Of a DNA stretch of 64,000 bases, positions 16,799 to 25,978 are shown piece by piece. Numbering within the stretch: the stretch's first letter is position 1; every line of letters starts with the position of its first letter. The stretch is taken from the NCBI GenBank assembly GCA_049646585.1, contig JBARWC010000184.1, positions 1 to 64,000 of the forward strand, in the 5' to 3' direction. The stretch is from G025836975 sp049646585 (GTDB lineage Bacteria; Pseudomonadota; Gammaproteobacteria; Burkholderiales; Burkholderiaceae_B). The translations under genes and the position numbers were made by a program. The notes under the pieces were generated by a model. That model was given only the letters and a program-made list of their open reading frames with translations. It did no database searches and had not been told where the DNA came from.

Positions 16799-16815
16799 TA
16801 CATTTGGTAAATGTA
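16799..16815. promoter_or_regulatory. Palindrome TACATTT-GGT-AAATGTA overlapping a TATAAT box
   Basis: A perfect 7-bp inverted repeat with a 3-nt centre lies 57 bp before the LysR start and overlaps TATAAT (16814-16819). This arrangement fits an operator by which the following LysR protein represses its own transcription. No matching -35 box was found, so the promoter assignment is tentative. Confidence 0.5.
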
Positions 16816-16872
16816 TAATTTGCACGATACCCGGCGCAATCGGGCTGTCCGCGTTCTTTCAGGCGTCCAATA

Positions 16873-17853
16873 ATGGAAATACGTCAACTCGAAGCCTTTG
16901 CCGCTGTGTTCTCCGCAGGAAGCGTAACGGCTGCCGGACGCTTGCTGGACCGCTCCCAGCCCATGGTCAGCCGGCAAATCCAGGATCTGGAACAAGAGCT
17001 TGGGTTCATGCTGTTCACGCGCACGCGGCCGCAGGTCACCCTGACCGAACAGGGGCGCGAGTTCTACGAAGAGGTCCGCAACGTCCTCGCCGGCCTGCAG
17101 CAGCTGGACAGCCGTTCGCGCGAAATCGCTCGCGGCCAGAGCCGCCCGCTGCGGGTCGCGGCAACATATTCATTGGGCTCCAGCCTGCTGCCCGCCACCA
17201 TAGGCATGCTCGAACGCAGTCGGCCGGTGTTCGAGTACAAGCTGTACATCGAAACCTACCAATCGTCGGAGATCGTTCAGGCCGTGGCCGACGGGCAGGC
17301 CGATATCGGCGTGATCAGCATGCCCATCGACTTGGGGCGCTGCGAGCTTATGTGGTCGGGGCAGGCGCCCTGCGTGCTGGCGCTGCCCGACGATCACCCG
17401 CTGGCGGCCGGTTCCGTGGTCCGCCTGAACGAATTGGGCGACAACACCGTCGTTACCATGTCGAACCGCACGGGCTTGCGGCATCGCCTTTCAACGGCGC
17501 TCTTGAACAACAACCCCACTGCCAAGCCAAGGCGCCAGATCGAAATCACTTCGTCGCTGAGCGCCCTGATGATGGTGCACGCGGGCGTGGGCCTGGCGCT
17601 GGTCGATCCGCTGACCGCCACCACCATGTCGCCGCCGGGCGTGGTGTTTCGCGGCATCGACCGATACGTGCCTTACATGATGGGCGTCATCAAGCATCGC
17701 GGCCGGACCCTGCCCGACGAGGGGCATCGCCTGGTCCAGGCCATGTGGGACTACGCCAGCGCCAATGTGCCGCGTTTTGTGGCGGGCGACCCCAGCGGTC
17801 TGCCCAAAGATGTCGATCCCTTCCAGCCCAAGCCCGACAAGGATGCCGCCTAA
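16873..17853 (+). CDS. LysR family transcriptional regulator
   Basis: A 326-residue LysR protein. The HTH (residues 1-60) reads MEIRQLEAFAAVFSAGSVTA and SQPMVSRQIQDLEQELGF. The effector domain spans about 90-300, followed by a 20-residue lysine/aspartate tail. The downstream FAD-oxidoreductase/AhpD-like genes begin 54 bp later on the same strand and are the probable regulated unit. A palindrome at 16799-16815 is a candidate binding site. Confidence 0.92.
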   Translation: MEIRQLEAFAAVFSAGSVTAAGRLLDRSQPMVSRQIQDLEQELGFMLFTRTRPQVTLTEQGREFYEEVRNVLAGLQQLDSRSREIARGQSRPLRVAATYSLGSSLLPATIGMLERSRPVFEYKLYIETYQSSEIVQAVADGQADIGVISMPIDLGRCELMWSGQAPCVLALPDDHPLAAGSVVRLNELGDNTVVTMSNRTGLRHRLSTALLNNNPTAKPRRQIEITSSLSALMMVHAGVGLALVDPLTATTMSPPGVVFRGIDRYVPYMMGVIKHRGRTLPDEGHRLVQAMWDYASANVPRFVAGDPSGLPKDVDPFQPKPDKDAA

Positions 17854-17907
17854 GCCGGCTTCCGGCGTGCCCGCATCGTTTTGATTTCTCTACGCTTCCC
17901 TACATAA

Positions 17908-19344
17908 ATGACTGATACATCCTCTATTCCCCCAGTGCAGGGGCTGGAGGCGCTTGAGCGCCGTCTCGCCCAGGATCTCGTCTGGCTGGATCTTCCCGCC
18001 AAGCCATGGGTGCCGCAAGCATCGATAGACGGGCAGGAGTTGCTGGACGTGGCCATCATCGGCGGCGGCATGGCGGGCCTGGCAGCGGCTGCCGCGCTGG
18101 GCCACAAAGGCATGCGGGCGCGGATATTCGATGCCGCGCCGCAAGGCTTCGAAGGCCCTTGGGCCAGGACGGCGCGCATGGAAACGCTGCGCTCGCCCAA
18201 GCAGCTTACCGGCCCCGCGCTGGGTTTTCCCGCGCTGACCTTCAGGGCCTGGTTCGAAGCGCAATTCGGTTCGCAGGAATGGAGCCGCCTGGACAAGATC
18301 CCGCGCCTGCAATGGATGGACTATTTGCGCTGGTACCGTCGCGTGCTGAATATCGACGTGCGCAACGAACATCATGTGACGGACCTGATTCCCCACGCTG
18401 ATCATGTGGAACTCAGCATTTCCGCGCCTCAGGGCCGGATCGCGGTATATGCGCGCCGCGTCGTCCTGGCCACCGGCCGCGACGGCCTGGGGGGCGCGAC
18501 CATTCCGGATTTCGTCGCCGGCCTGTCGCGCCGCTGGTGGGCGCACTCTTCCGACGACATGGACTATGCGTCCTTGCGCGGCTTGCGGGTCGGGGTGGTG
18601 GGGGCCGGCGCCTCGGCCATGGACAGCGCGGGAACGGCGCTGGAGAACGGGGCGGCCAGCGTGGACTTGCTCATACGTCGGCCCGACCTGCCGCGCGTCA
18701 ACAAAAGCAAGGGCGCGGGCAATCCCGGCTACACCCACGGGTTCGTCAATCTGCCTGACGAATGGAAGTGGCGCTTGCGGCATTACATCAATGTGGAACA
18801 GGTGCCGCCGCCGCGCGCCAGCGTGCTGCGCGTGTCGCGGCACGAGAATGCGCGTTTCAACCTGGGAGCCCCGGTGCTTCAGGTCCGCGAGCAGGACGGC
18901 GAGTTGCGCGTTGCCACACCCAAGAAGGAATTCGCCCTGGACTTCCTGATATTGTCGACGGGCTTCGGCATAGACTGGACATACCGGCCCGAGTACGCCC
19001 GGATCGCCCCGCATCTACGTGTCTGGTCGGATCGCTACGTGCCGCAAGAAGGCGGCGACGACCGGGAGTTGCGCGATTCGCCCGACTTGGGGCCGGCCTT
19101 CGAGTTCCAGGAAAAGAGCCCCGGTGAACTGCCCGGCTTGTCCCGCGTCCATTGCTTTTGCTACCCTTCCACACTGACGCACGGAACGGTATCGGGCGAT
19201 ATCCCCGCCGTCAGCGACGGAGCCGAACGCCTGTCCAAGGGCATCGCCAGCCTGCTGTACGTCGAGAATATCGATGCCCACTTCGTCCAGTTGCAGGCTT
19301 ACGACGAGCCGGAGATATTCGGCGATGAATGGACGCCCGCCTGA
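17908..19344 (+). CDS. FAD-dependent NAD(P)-binding oxidoreductase (flavin monooxygenase-like)
   Basis: A 478-residue flavoprotein. The FAD Rossmann motif is VAIIGGGMAGLAAAAALG (about residues 48-65), and a second nucleotide motif VGVVGAGASAMDSAGTA lies near 230, as in class B flavin monooxygenases. Between them is RRVVLATGRDGLGG, and near the C-terminus an LILSTGFGIDW segment. A strict FMO fingerprint is not obvious, so a dehydrogenase is possible. The two AhpD-like genes that follow, the first after 32 bp, suggest a shared oxidative pathway. The substrate is not readable. Confidence 0.82.
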   Translation: MTDTSSIPPVQGLEALERRLAQDLVWLDLPAKPWVPQASIDGQELLDVAIIGGGMAGLAAAAALGHKGMRARIFDAAPQGFEGPWARTARMETLRSPKQLTGPALGFPALTFRAWFEAQFGSQEWSRLDKIPRLQWMDYLRWYRRVLNIDVRNEHHVTDLIPHADHVELSISAPQGRIAVYARRVVLATGRDGLGGATIPDFVAGLSRRWWAHSSDDMDYASLRGLRVGVVGAGASAMDSAGTALENGAASVDLLIRRPDLPRVNKSKGAGNPGYTHGFVNLPDEWKWRLRHYINVEQVPPPRASVLRVSRHENARFNLGAPVLQVREQDGELRVATPKKEFALDFLILSTGFGIDWTYRPEYARIAPHLRVWSDRYVPQEGGDDRELRDSPDLGPAFEFQEKSPGELPGLSRVHCFCYPSTLTHGTVSGDIPAVSDGAERLSKGIASLLYVENIDAHFVQLQAYDEPEIFGDEWTPA

Positions 19345-19376
19345 TCCGGCGTCCGCAGTTTCAGGAAAGGAAGTTT

Positions 19377-19916
19377 ATGAACCACACCAACCCTACAGCG
19401 GCCGGCACTCAGCCGGGCTCCACCGACGCGGTGGACGCGATCGTGGGCTTGACGCCCTCTGATCCCTTGCATGCCGTGCGCCATGCGCGGCACAAGGTCG
19501 TGCACGCCACGCAGGGCAGCTACGATTTGTTCTTCGACCCCGCCAGTCAGGGCCTGCCGATACAAGAGCGCCTGCTGGTGGCCTGGCATGCCAGCCTGCT
19601 GTCGCGTTCCGACGCCCTGGCACGACACTACCGCGATGCCCTTGACGCCTACACGATCGATGCCGCAACCTTGAGCGCCATCGAAGGCGGGCAAATCGAC
19701 AGCCTGCCGCCGTCGCGTTTGCGCGCCATGCTTATCTTCACCCGGAAGCTGATCCTCAAGCCCATCGAGGGCGACAAAGCGGCGCTGGAGCAATTGCGCG
19801 ATGCGGGCATGGCTACCGCCGATATCGTGACCCTGGCGCAATTGGTGGCATTTCTGTCGTATCAAATCCGTCTGGTGGCCGGGCTTGCGGCCATGAAGGC
19901 ATTGGAGTCGCTATGA
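19377..19916 (+). CDS. CMD/AhpD-like domain protein (Avi_7170-type family)
   Basis: A 179-residue helical protein related to carboxymuconolactone decarboxylase / AhpD folds. Segments LPIQERLLVAWHASLLSRSD and LRAMLIFTRKLILKPIEGDK resemble AhpD core helices. The usual CxxC peroxidatic pair is missing, so it may be a non-catalytic partner. GGAAAGGAAGTTT precedes the ATG at 19377. Its stop overlaps the start of the next AhpD-like gene (ATGA), which implies a complex of the two. The family name is assigned from memory of paired Avi_7169/Avi_7170 proteins. Confidence 0.72.
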   Translation: MNHTNPTAAGTQPGSTDAVDAIVGLTPSDPLHAVRHARHKVVHATQGSYDLFFDPASQGLPIQERLLVAWHASLLSRSDALARHYRDALDAYTIDAATLSAIEGGQIDSLPPSRLRAMLIFTRKLILKPIEGDKAALEQLRDAGMATADIVTLAQLVAFLSYQIRLVAGLAAMKALESL

Positions 19917-20506
19917 GCGCCATCATTGAAAACAAAGGCTATACCAACGACACGCTGGACTGGCGCGCTTGGCTGGATGTGGTCGACCCCGAGAACTGCA
20001 CGCCGGAGCAGACCGAGGTGCTGGAAATGAGCCACCCCAAGGCCAAGGTGTCCGACTACTATCTTTTCCTGGTGCATCAGCCGGCCATCCTCAAGCAGCG
20101 CTCCGAAGCGTTCAACGCCATCATGTACGCGCCCGGCGGTTTGCCCCGGGCCGAGCGCGAACTGGGCTCGCTGGTGGTGTCGCGCATAAACGGTTGCGTG
20201 TATTGCGCTTCGGTCCATGCGCAGCGTTTCGAGCAACTGGCCAAGCGCAACGACACCGTTGCGCAGGTGTTCGAGGACCCGCGCAGCGCCGGAACCACCG
20301 AGCGTGAAAAAGCCATCGCGCAGTTCTCCATACGCCTGACCGAAGAGCCGCAAAACCTGGGCCCCGACGATATCCAGGCGCTCAAGGACGTGGGCATGGA
20401 GTCGGCCGAGATACTCGACCTGCTGCATGCGGGGGCCATCTTTGCGTGGGCCAACCGTCTTATGCTGAATCTGGGCGAGCCGGTGTTTCCCGATAGGCCG
20501 GCCTGA
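19913..20506 (+). CDS. Alkylhydroperoxidase AhpD-like protein (Avi_7169-type family)
   Basis: A 197-residue protein of the AhpD superfamily. The redox motif NGCVYCASVHAQR (about residues 95-107) carries the C-x-x-C plus downstream His that in AhpD reduces peroxides. The N-terminal 70 residues (TLDWRAWLDVVDPENCTPEQ) are a family-specific extension. It is translationally coupled by ATGA to the upstream AhpD-like gene that lacks CxxC, and downstream of a flavoprotein. Together they may remove peroxides or reactive products of the flavoenzyme (inference). Confidence 0.82.
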   Translation: MSAIIENKGYTNDTLDWRAWLDVVDPENCTPEQTEVLEMSHPKAKVSDYYLFLVHQPAILKQRSEAFNAIMYAPGGLPRAERELGSLVVSRINGCVYCASVHAQRFEQLAKRNDTVAQVFEDPRSAGTTEREKAIAQFSIRLTEEPQNLGPDDIQALKDVGMESAEILDLLHAGAIFAWANRLMLNLGEPVFPDRPA

Positions 20507-20511
20507 GGCCG

Positions 20512-21366
20512 TCAGTCGTCCAACTGGCCCAGTATCTGCACGCCGGCGTGCGCGCCGAAGCGCTCGCAGGCCTTGTTCAGGCGCTGGACGGCGAAATCAA
20601 GGAACTGCGAGGGCCGCTGCTGCAGCTCAGCCTCGGCTTGCGCCAGGCGCAAGTCCTTGCGCAGCAGCCCCAGCGTGAAGGTGATCTCGCCGCTGCCGGC
20701 CATCATTCGTTCGGCATACGAATTGAACAAGAGGCCCGAGGCCGTGCCGGCGCCCAGCGCGCCGGTAAGCAGTTCGGTATCGAAATGGCTGCCTCGGGCC
20801 AGCGCCATGCCGTTTGCCAGGCCCAGGAAGGTGCCGGCGATGATGGTCTGGTTGACGAGCTTCATGCGGTAGCCCGAGCCGGCCGCGCCGCAGTGGACGG
20901 CGCGCTGACCCAGTTGCGCGAGCAAGGCCGCGCCGCGCTGGACGTCTTCGACATCGCCGCCCACGAAGTGGGTCAGCGTGCCTTTGGCCGCGCCGGCCAC
21001 GCCGCCGGTGACGGGCGCGTCCAGGAAGCGGGCGCCACGCTGGTCCAGCGCCTGGCGGATGTCGGCCGCAACCCCGGGGGCCGCCGTGGTCATGTCGATG
21101 AACAGGGTGTCGGGCTGTACGCCTTGCGCCATGCCTTGGTAGACGCTTTCGACGTCGCGCGTTTCACCCAGTATGGTGAAGACCGTGCGCGCCCTTTGGG
21201 CCAGCTCGATGAGGTCGGTGGCGATCTGCGCGCCACGCTGGCGCAGGGCCAGGGTCTGTTGCGGGTTGCGCGCCCAGACGTGCAGGGAATATCCGGCGCC
21301 CAACAGGCGCTCGGCCATGGGCAGACCCATTTTTCCCAGGCCTATCCATCCGATGGTGTCTTGCAT
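20512..21366 (-). CDS. NAD(P)-dependent beta-hydroxyacid dehydrogenase (3-hydroxyisobutyrate dehydrogenase-like)
   Basis: A 284-residue dehydrogenase of the 3-hydroxyisobutyrate / tartronate-semialdehyde reductase family. The N-terminal dinucleotide motif is IGWIGLGKMGLPMAERLL; the substrate loop reads DAPVTGGVAGAAKGTLTHFV; the catalytic Lys lies in GYRMKLVNQTIIAGT. AAGGAGCCAGC precedes the ATG. It follows a Bug binding-protein gene by 83 bp on the same strand, so it probably oxidises the imported hydroxy acid or a derivative. The exact substrate is not determinable. Confidence 0.88.
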   Translation of the reverse strand: MQDTIGWIGLGKMGLPMAERLLGAGYSLHVWARNPQQTLALRQRGAQIATDLIELAQRARTVFTILGETRDVESVYQGMAQGVQPDTLFIDMTTAAPGVAADIRQALDQRGARFLDAPVTGGVAGAAKGTLTHFVGGDVEDVQRGAALLAQLGQRAVHCGAAGSGYRMKLVNQTIIAGTFLGLANGMALARGSHFDTELLTGALGAGTASGLLFNSYAERMMAGSGEITFTLGLLRKDLRLAQAEAELQQRPSQFLDFAVQRLNKACERFGAHAGVQILGQLDD

Positions 21367-21449
21367 GCTGGCTCCTTGCTTGAATGCCCGGCGATCCTAG
21401 GTTGGCAAACCATTGTAGTGGGCGCCTGGACTTACGCCAATGGCTGCGC

Positions 21450-22448
21450 CTATTGAAGCCGGATATCGGCGCCGGCCACCACGCCGCGCCATTTCTTCAA
21501 GGAGGCGGCCAGCGCGTCGTCCAGGTTCTGCGGAGTACCGCCCAGCGCGACGGCGCCCATGCCGGCCAGTTTCTGGTCCAGGCTCGGATCGCGCAGCGCA
21601 TCATTCAGTGCCTGGTTGGCGAGCTCGATGATTTCCTGAGGCGTGTCCTTGGGCGCCAGCAGGGCAAGCCAATGCGAGGACAGCATGCGGGGGTGGCCCT
21701 GTTCGGCCATGGTCGGCACGTCGGGCAAGACGCTGGAGCGCGTCTTGGCCATGATGCCCAGCGCCCTGACCTTGCCGGTCTTGATCTGGCTTTGGATGCC
21801 GGGGATCAGGGGGAACATGGATTGGATTTCGCCCGACACCAGATTGTTGACGGCCAGTTCCGAAGAGCTGTAGGGGATGTGCACCATATTGGCATCGATA
21901 TCGTTCATGTACAGTTGGCCGGCCAGATGCGTGGAACTGCCGTGGCCGTTGGAGCCGAAATTGATTTCGCCGGGGTGCGTCTTGACGTACTCGTCGAACT
22001 CGGCCAGGGTATGCACGGGCAGTCGGCTATTGACGACCAGGATGTTGGGAATGTCAGCGACCAGCCCGATGGCCTGGAAGCTTTTCTGCGGGTCGAAAGG
22101 CAGCTCTTTGAAGAGGCTGGGGTTGACCGCCAGGGTATTGGAGCCCGACAGCAGCAGACGCGTTCCGTCGGCCGGCGCCGCGGCCACCGTGCCGGCGCCG
22201 GCATTGCCGTTGATGCCGTATTGGTTCGTGATGGCGAACCTGCCGCCCAGGCTGCCGCCGTTCAGGCGTTCCACGACCATGCGGGCGATGGCGTCGTCGA
22301 TGCTGCCCACGGGCGCCGTGACAACAAGCTGTACCGGTTGGTCGACGGGCGGCCAGACGCCCTGCGCCAGGGCCGTCGAAGCCAGAGCCAAAGCCAATGC
22401 AGTGGCCCCTGCCAGGCGTGTGCAGATTCTATGCATGGTGTGGTTCAT
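21450..22448 (-). CDS. Bug family (TctC-like) substrate-binding protein
   Basis: A 332-residue periplasmic binding protein. The signal peptide runs from the start to about residue 29 (ALALALASTALAQ). Family features: VTAPVGSIDDAIARMV (the usual PPGGSVD-like loop, here modified), AAAPADGTRLLLSGSN, and MVHIPYSSSELAVNNLVSGE in place of the standard HVPYKGG. The divergence at both ligand loops suggests an unusual substrate. The start at 22448 is chosen by the signal-peptide pattern; 22436 is an alternative. It is operonic with the downstream dehydrogenase and lacks TctA/B partners. Confidence 0.9.
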   Translation of the reverse strand: MNHTMHRICTRLAGATALALALASTALAQGVWPPVDQPVQLVVTAPVGSIDDAIARMVVERLNGGSLGGRFAITNQYGINGNAGAGTVAAAPADGTRLLLSGSNTLAVNPSLFKELPFDPQKSFQAIGLVADIPNILVVNSRLPVHTLAEFDEYVKTHPGEINFGSNGHGSSTHLAGQLYMNDIDANMVHIPYSSSELAVNNLVSGEIQSMFPLIPGIQSQIKTGKVRALGIMAKTRSSVLPDVPTMAEQGHPRMLSSHWLALLAPKDTPQEIIELANQALNDALRDPSLDQKLAGMGAVALGGTPQNLDDALAASLKKWRGVVAGADIRLQ

Positions 22449-22639
22449 ACAAGGCACTTGATGCCGATGCTTGCAGGAATTCGGAGTATCGAAGTGTACT
22501 GTAATGTGTCGATGGTGTACCGGGGAATGATGGATATGCCGTCGATGACGACATACTATATCTTCCACCCGGAGGGATGGACGGTGGATGGGACCAAGCC
22601 ATGCGATGGCGCGCGGCGGCATCCTCGTAAGGAATTAGC

Positions 22640-24196
22640 ATGAATCAATTGTTCGTGGAAATGGACGGCATGGGCTTGCCGGTGTTGGCCGCACTGGCCG
22701 CCGTGGCCGGCTTCATCGTGGCGGCCTTGTATTACAGGCGTATCCTGGCGCAGGTCCGCGCGAGCCTGGACGAGGTTTGCAAGCAGGCCGAGCAGCGCGG
22801 CGAAATGCTGACCGGGCAGCGCGCGGAGCTGGACGAAGCCAAAAGCCGGGCGATAGCTGTGGAAGCCGAGAAAGCTCATATCGACCGCCAGCTTGCGCGC
22901 AGCGAGTCCACCGTGCAGGGCCTGCAAGAGCGTCTGGAGGACATCCGTTTGCGCATGGCCGCCAAAGAATCAGACTACCAGCTTATGGCGCAGCGTCATG
23001 CGGAGCTGGATAAAGAGCTGGTCCAACTGCGGGCCGTGCATGCCGAAAGGCTGGCCAGCTTCCAGGAAATGAAATCCGGCTTCGAGCATACCCGCGAGCA
23101 GCTCAAGACGGAATTCCAGAACCTGGCCAATCAGATACTGGAGGAAAAAGGCAAGACCTTTGCGCAGACCAGCCAGAGCTCCCTGGACGCCCTGCTCAAG
23201 CCTTTTCGCGAGCAGATCAGCGGCTTCCAGCAGCGCGTGAACCAGGTTCACGACGAAACCCTGCGCGGCAACGTATCGCTGGGCTCGGAGATCAAGCGCG
23301 TGCTGGACGTCGGTCTGAAGATAAGCGCCGAAGCCAACACCCTGGCCACCGCCCTTAAAGGCGACAAGAAGACGACCGGCAACTGGGGCGAAGTACAGCT
23401 GGAGCGCACCCTGCAACTGGCCGGTCTGGCCAAGGGCGATCATTACGAATCCCAGCCCCGCTTCAAGGACGAGCAGGGCAACAGCCGCCAGCCGGACTTC
23501 GTGGTCAAGCTGCCCGACGGGAAGCATATCGTGATCGACAGCAAGGTATCGCTGGTGGACTATGACCGAGCCATCGCGGCCGAGACCGACGAGCAATTGC
23601 GCGAGGCTCTGGACGCGCACGTAAAGGCCGTGCGCATCCATATCGACGACCTGGCAAGAAAAGACTACAGCAACCTGATCGGCATGCGCAGCCCCAGCTT
23701 CGTCCTGATGTTCATGCCCATCGAGCCGGCCTACATCGAGGCCATGAAGCACAATCGGGACCTGTTCGACTACGGCTACCAGCGCAATGTCGTGCTGGTG
23801 TCGCACACCACGCTGATGCCCATCCTGAAGACGGTGGCCAATTTGTGGATGGTGGCGCGCAGCAACGAGCAGGCGCACGAGCTCAGCGCCCGGGCCGGCG
23901 AGATCTACAACCAGGTCGTGGTGGTGGCCGAACGCCTGAAGAAGCTGGGCGACACCCTGGACACCGTCAGCCGGCACTACAACAGCACGGTCACTGCCGT
24001 GGCCGGCCAGCAAGGTCTGTACGGCAAGGCTGTGCGCTTTGGCGAGCTGTCGTCCAAAGCCAACCGGACCATGCCGACGCTTGCGCCGCTGCATGCGGAT
24101 TTCGAGGGTGAAAGGCTGGAGCTGATCGCCGGCGAGGCGGCAAGGGAATCCGACCGGGCCGAGGGCGAAAGCGAGGCTAGGGAAAGCGGAGGTTGA
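22640..24196 (+). CDS. rmuC: DNA recombination protein RmuC
   Basis: A 518-residue protein. An N-terminal membrane anchor (residues 13-31) is followed by a long coiled coil to about residue 180 and the RmuC nuclease-like domain. The latter shows GNWGEVQLERTLQLAGL, QPDFVVKLPDGKHIVIDSKV and VDYDRA with the restriction-endonuclease-fold acidic residues. RmuC limits inversions at short inverted repeats. TAAGGAATTAGC precedes the ATG. It is divergent from the Bug-dehydrogenase operon across a 191-bp gap. Confidence 0.95.
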   Translation: MNQLFVEMDGMGLPVLAALAAVAGFIVAALYYRRILAQVRASLDEVCKQAEQRGEMLTGQRAELDEAKSRAIAVEAEKAHIDRQLARSESTVQGLQERLEDIRLRMAAKESDYQLMAQRHAELDKELVQLRAVHAERLASFQEMKSGFEHTREQLKTEFQNLANQILEEKGKTFAQTSQSSLDALLKPFREQISGFQQRVNQVHDETLRGNVSLGSEIKRVLDVGLKISAEANTLATALKGDKKTTGNWGEVQLERTLQLAGLAKGDHYESQPRFKDEQGNSRQPDFVVKLPDGKHIVIDSKVSLVDYDRAIAAETDEQLREALDAHVKAVRIHIDDLARKDYSNLIGMRSPSFVLMFMPIEPAYIEAMKHNRDLFDYGYQRNVVLVSHTTLMPILKTVANLWMVARSNEQAHELSARAGEIYNQVVVVAERLKKLGDTLDTVSRHYNSTVTAVAGQQGLYGKAVRFGELSSKANRTMPTLAPLHADFEGERLELIAGEAARESDRAEGESEARESGG

Positions 24197-24286
24197 GGCG
24201 GTTGGGCCGGGTCCGCCCATGCAAGCAAACCGCCTGACGCGGTAAGCTGTAGGTTTTACAAGACACGTATCAGGACCAGAAACCGT

Positions 24287-24697
24287 ATGACATCCGACAG
24301 CAAGACTCCGTTGCTTATCAACAACCCATTTCTGGAGTGGATGGGCGTTACCCTGGTGGAATGGTCGGCCGGCTATGCCGAGATGCACCTTCCGATGTCG
24401 GCCCAGTTGGGAAACCGCTCCGGAAGGGTGCATGGCGGGGTCATATGCACTTTGCTGGATTCGGTGTCGGGCTATAGCGGCTTGTACACGCCGCCGGGCG
24501 AGCCGCCGGCGCGCAGCCTGACCTTGTCGCTGACCACCAATTTCATCGGCAGCGGCGAGGGCGAGGTTCTGGTGGCCAAGGGCTATACCGAGCGTAAGGG
24601 GCGCAGCATATTCTTCACCCGCGCCGAGGTCTTGCTGGACAACGACATGCTGCTGGCGACGGCTGTGGGGACGTTCAAGTATTCCAGGCTCAAGTAA
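24287..24697 (+). CDS. PaaI family hotdog-fold thioesterase
   Basis: A 136-residue acyl-CoA thioesterase-like protein. The hotdog active-site helix reads NRSGRVHGGVICTLLDSVSG, in which the HGG and Asp are the PaaI-type catalytic features. The C-terminal half has the expected beta strands, ending with ATAVGTFKYSR. It acts in the cytoplasm on an unknown acyl-CoA. It lies 90 bp after rmuC and may share its transcript. Confidence 0.9.
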   Translation: MTSDSKTPLLINNPFLEWMGVTLVEWSAGYAEMHLPMSAQLGNRSGRVHGGVICTLLDSVSGYSGLYTPPGEPPARSLTLSLTTNFIGSGEGEVLVAKGYTERKGRSIFFTRAEVLLDNDMLLATAVGTFKYSRLK

Positions 24698-24725
24698 GGG
24701 CGTTTCCGAAAAGGACGGCTAGCCA

Positions 24726-24762
24726 TAAAAAACGGGCGGCTCCCCATGGGAGGCCGCCCGTT
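24726..24762 (-). terminator. Rho-independent terminator, minus-strand Bug gene (possibly bidirectional)
   Basis: A perfect 10-bp stem (AACGGGCGGC 24731-24740 with 24753-24762) is followed on the minus strand by a run of T (complement of the A-run at 24726-24732). It lies between the convergent thioesterase and Bug genes. Confidence 0.85.
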
Positions 24763-24778
24763 GCCATGACCATTACGC

Positions 24779-25783
24779 CTATTGCAGCTTCACGCCCGCG
24801 GCCTTGACGACTTCGGCCCATTTTGCGCGGTTGCTGTGTACGGTCTCGCGGAATTTTTCCGGCGAGGAGATATGTATGGTGTTACCCGTGGAGGTCAGGC
24901 GTTTGACCACCTCGGGGTCTTGCAGGGCCTTGGTGGCGGCGGCGTTGATTTTCTGTACCAGCGCCGGGTCCATGCCCTTGGGCCCGAAAAGCCCGAACCA
25001 GATGAAGCTGTCGAAGCCCGGTATGGCTTTTTCGGAAATGGTCGGCACATCCTTCACGACGTCGATGCGCTTGGTGGTCGAGACACCCAGCAGGCGCACG
25101 GTTCCGGCCTTGTACTGGCCCAGCACCGTTTGCACCTGGTTGAAAATGCAGCAGGTTTCGCCCTTGACCACCGATTGCAGCGCTTCGGGGCCACCCTTGT
25201 AGGGGACGTGCACCATTTTCAGCCCTGCGCGGGCATTGAACTCTTCGAATGCCAGCTGCGTCCCGGTACCGACTCCGGTGGAGGCGAAATAGTATTTATT
25301 GGGGTTGGCCTTGACCTCGGCGATGAAGTCTTCCACGGTGGCGACGTCGATGACCTTGGGGTTGATGGTCAGCACGTTGGACACGTCGATCAGCGGCGCG
25401 ATGGGTGTGAAGTCCGCTTCGACGTCGAAGGGCAGGTCTTTATAGATGGCCGGGTTGATGCCGTGCGTGGCGGCGGTGCCCAGCAATATGGTGTAGCCGT
25501 CGGGCTTGGCGCGAGCCACAGCGGCCGATGCCAGGTTGCCGCCCGCTCCCGAACGGTAGTCGATGACCACGGGCACGCCCAGGGCTTGCTGCAGGGGCTC
25601 CTGGATGCTGCGGGCGATGACGTCGACGCCCGACCCAGCGGGAAAGCCCATCAGCATGGTGATGGAGTGCTCGGGCCATTCATTGGCCTGGCTAGGGGCG
25701 GCCGCCAGCAGGGCAGCGCCCAATACGGCGCTCTTGAGCAGGGTGGGCAGGGAGCGGAATAGGGATCGGATGTCGGCGGTCAT
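24779..25783 (-). CDS. Bug family (TctC-like) substrate-binding protein
   Basis: A 334-residue periplasmic binding protein with a signal peptide of about 33 residues (LGAALLAAAPSQA). Classical Bug signatures are present: MGFPAGSGVDVIARSIQEPL, GAGGNLASAAVARAKPDGYT and MVHVPYKGGPEAL, followed by a loop with adjacent cysteines (GETCCIFNQ). It is an isolated gene with its own terminator and no TctA/B partner. The ligand is unknown; a carboxylate is likely from the family. Confidence 0.93.
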   Translation of the reverse strand: MTADIRSLFRSLPTLLKSAVLGAALLAAAPSQANEWPEHSITMLMGFPAGSGVDVIARSIQEPLQQALGVPVVIDYRSGAGGNLASAAVARAKPDGYTILLGTAATHGINPAIYKDLPFDVEADFTPIAPLIDVSNVLTINPKVIDVATVEDFIAEVKANPNKYYFASTGVGTGTQLAFEEFNARAGLKMVHVPYKGGPEALQSVVKGETCCIFNQVQTVLGQYKAGTVRLLGVSTTKRIDVVKDVPTISEKAIPGFDSFIWFGLFGPKGMDPALVQKINAAATKALQDPEVVKRLTSTGNTIHISSPEKFRETVHSNRAKWAEVVKAAGVKLQ

Positions 25784-25978
25784 GCTGTATGGAATGGTTG
25801 CGGGTAAATCGATAAATTACCAGTGGCTGCATAAAACAACTACGACTTATAAGGAACTTGTATATAGCTTACGCTTATAAAGCGCGGGATTGCAAGGCTC
25901 CATTTCCCGGGGACTATCCGGCCGACCGCGGCCGCCACGGCATGTCGCTTGCTTTCTTCTGGGCGGCGGGGCCTGGGT

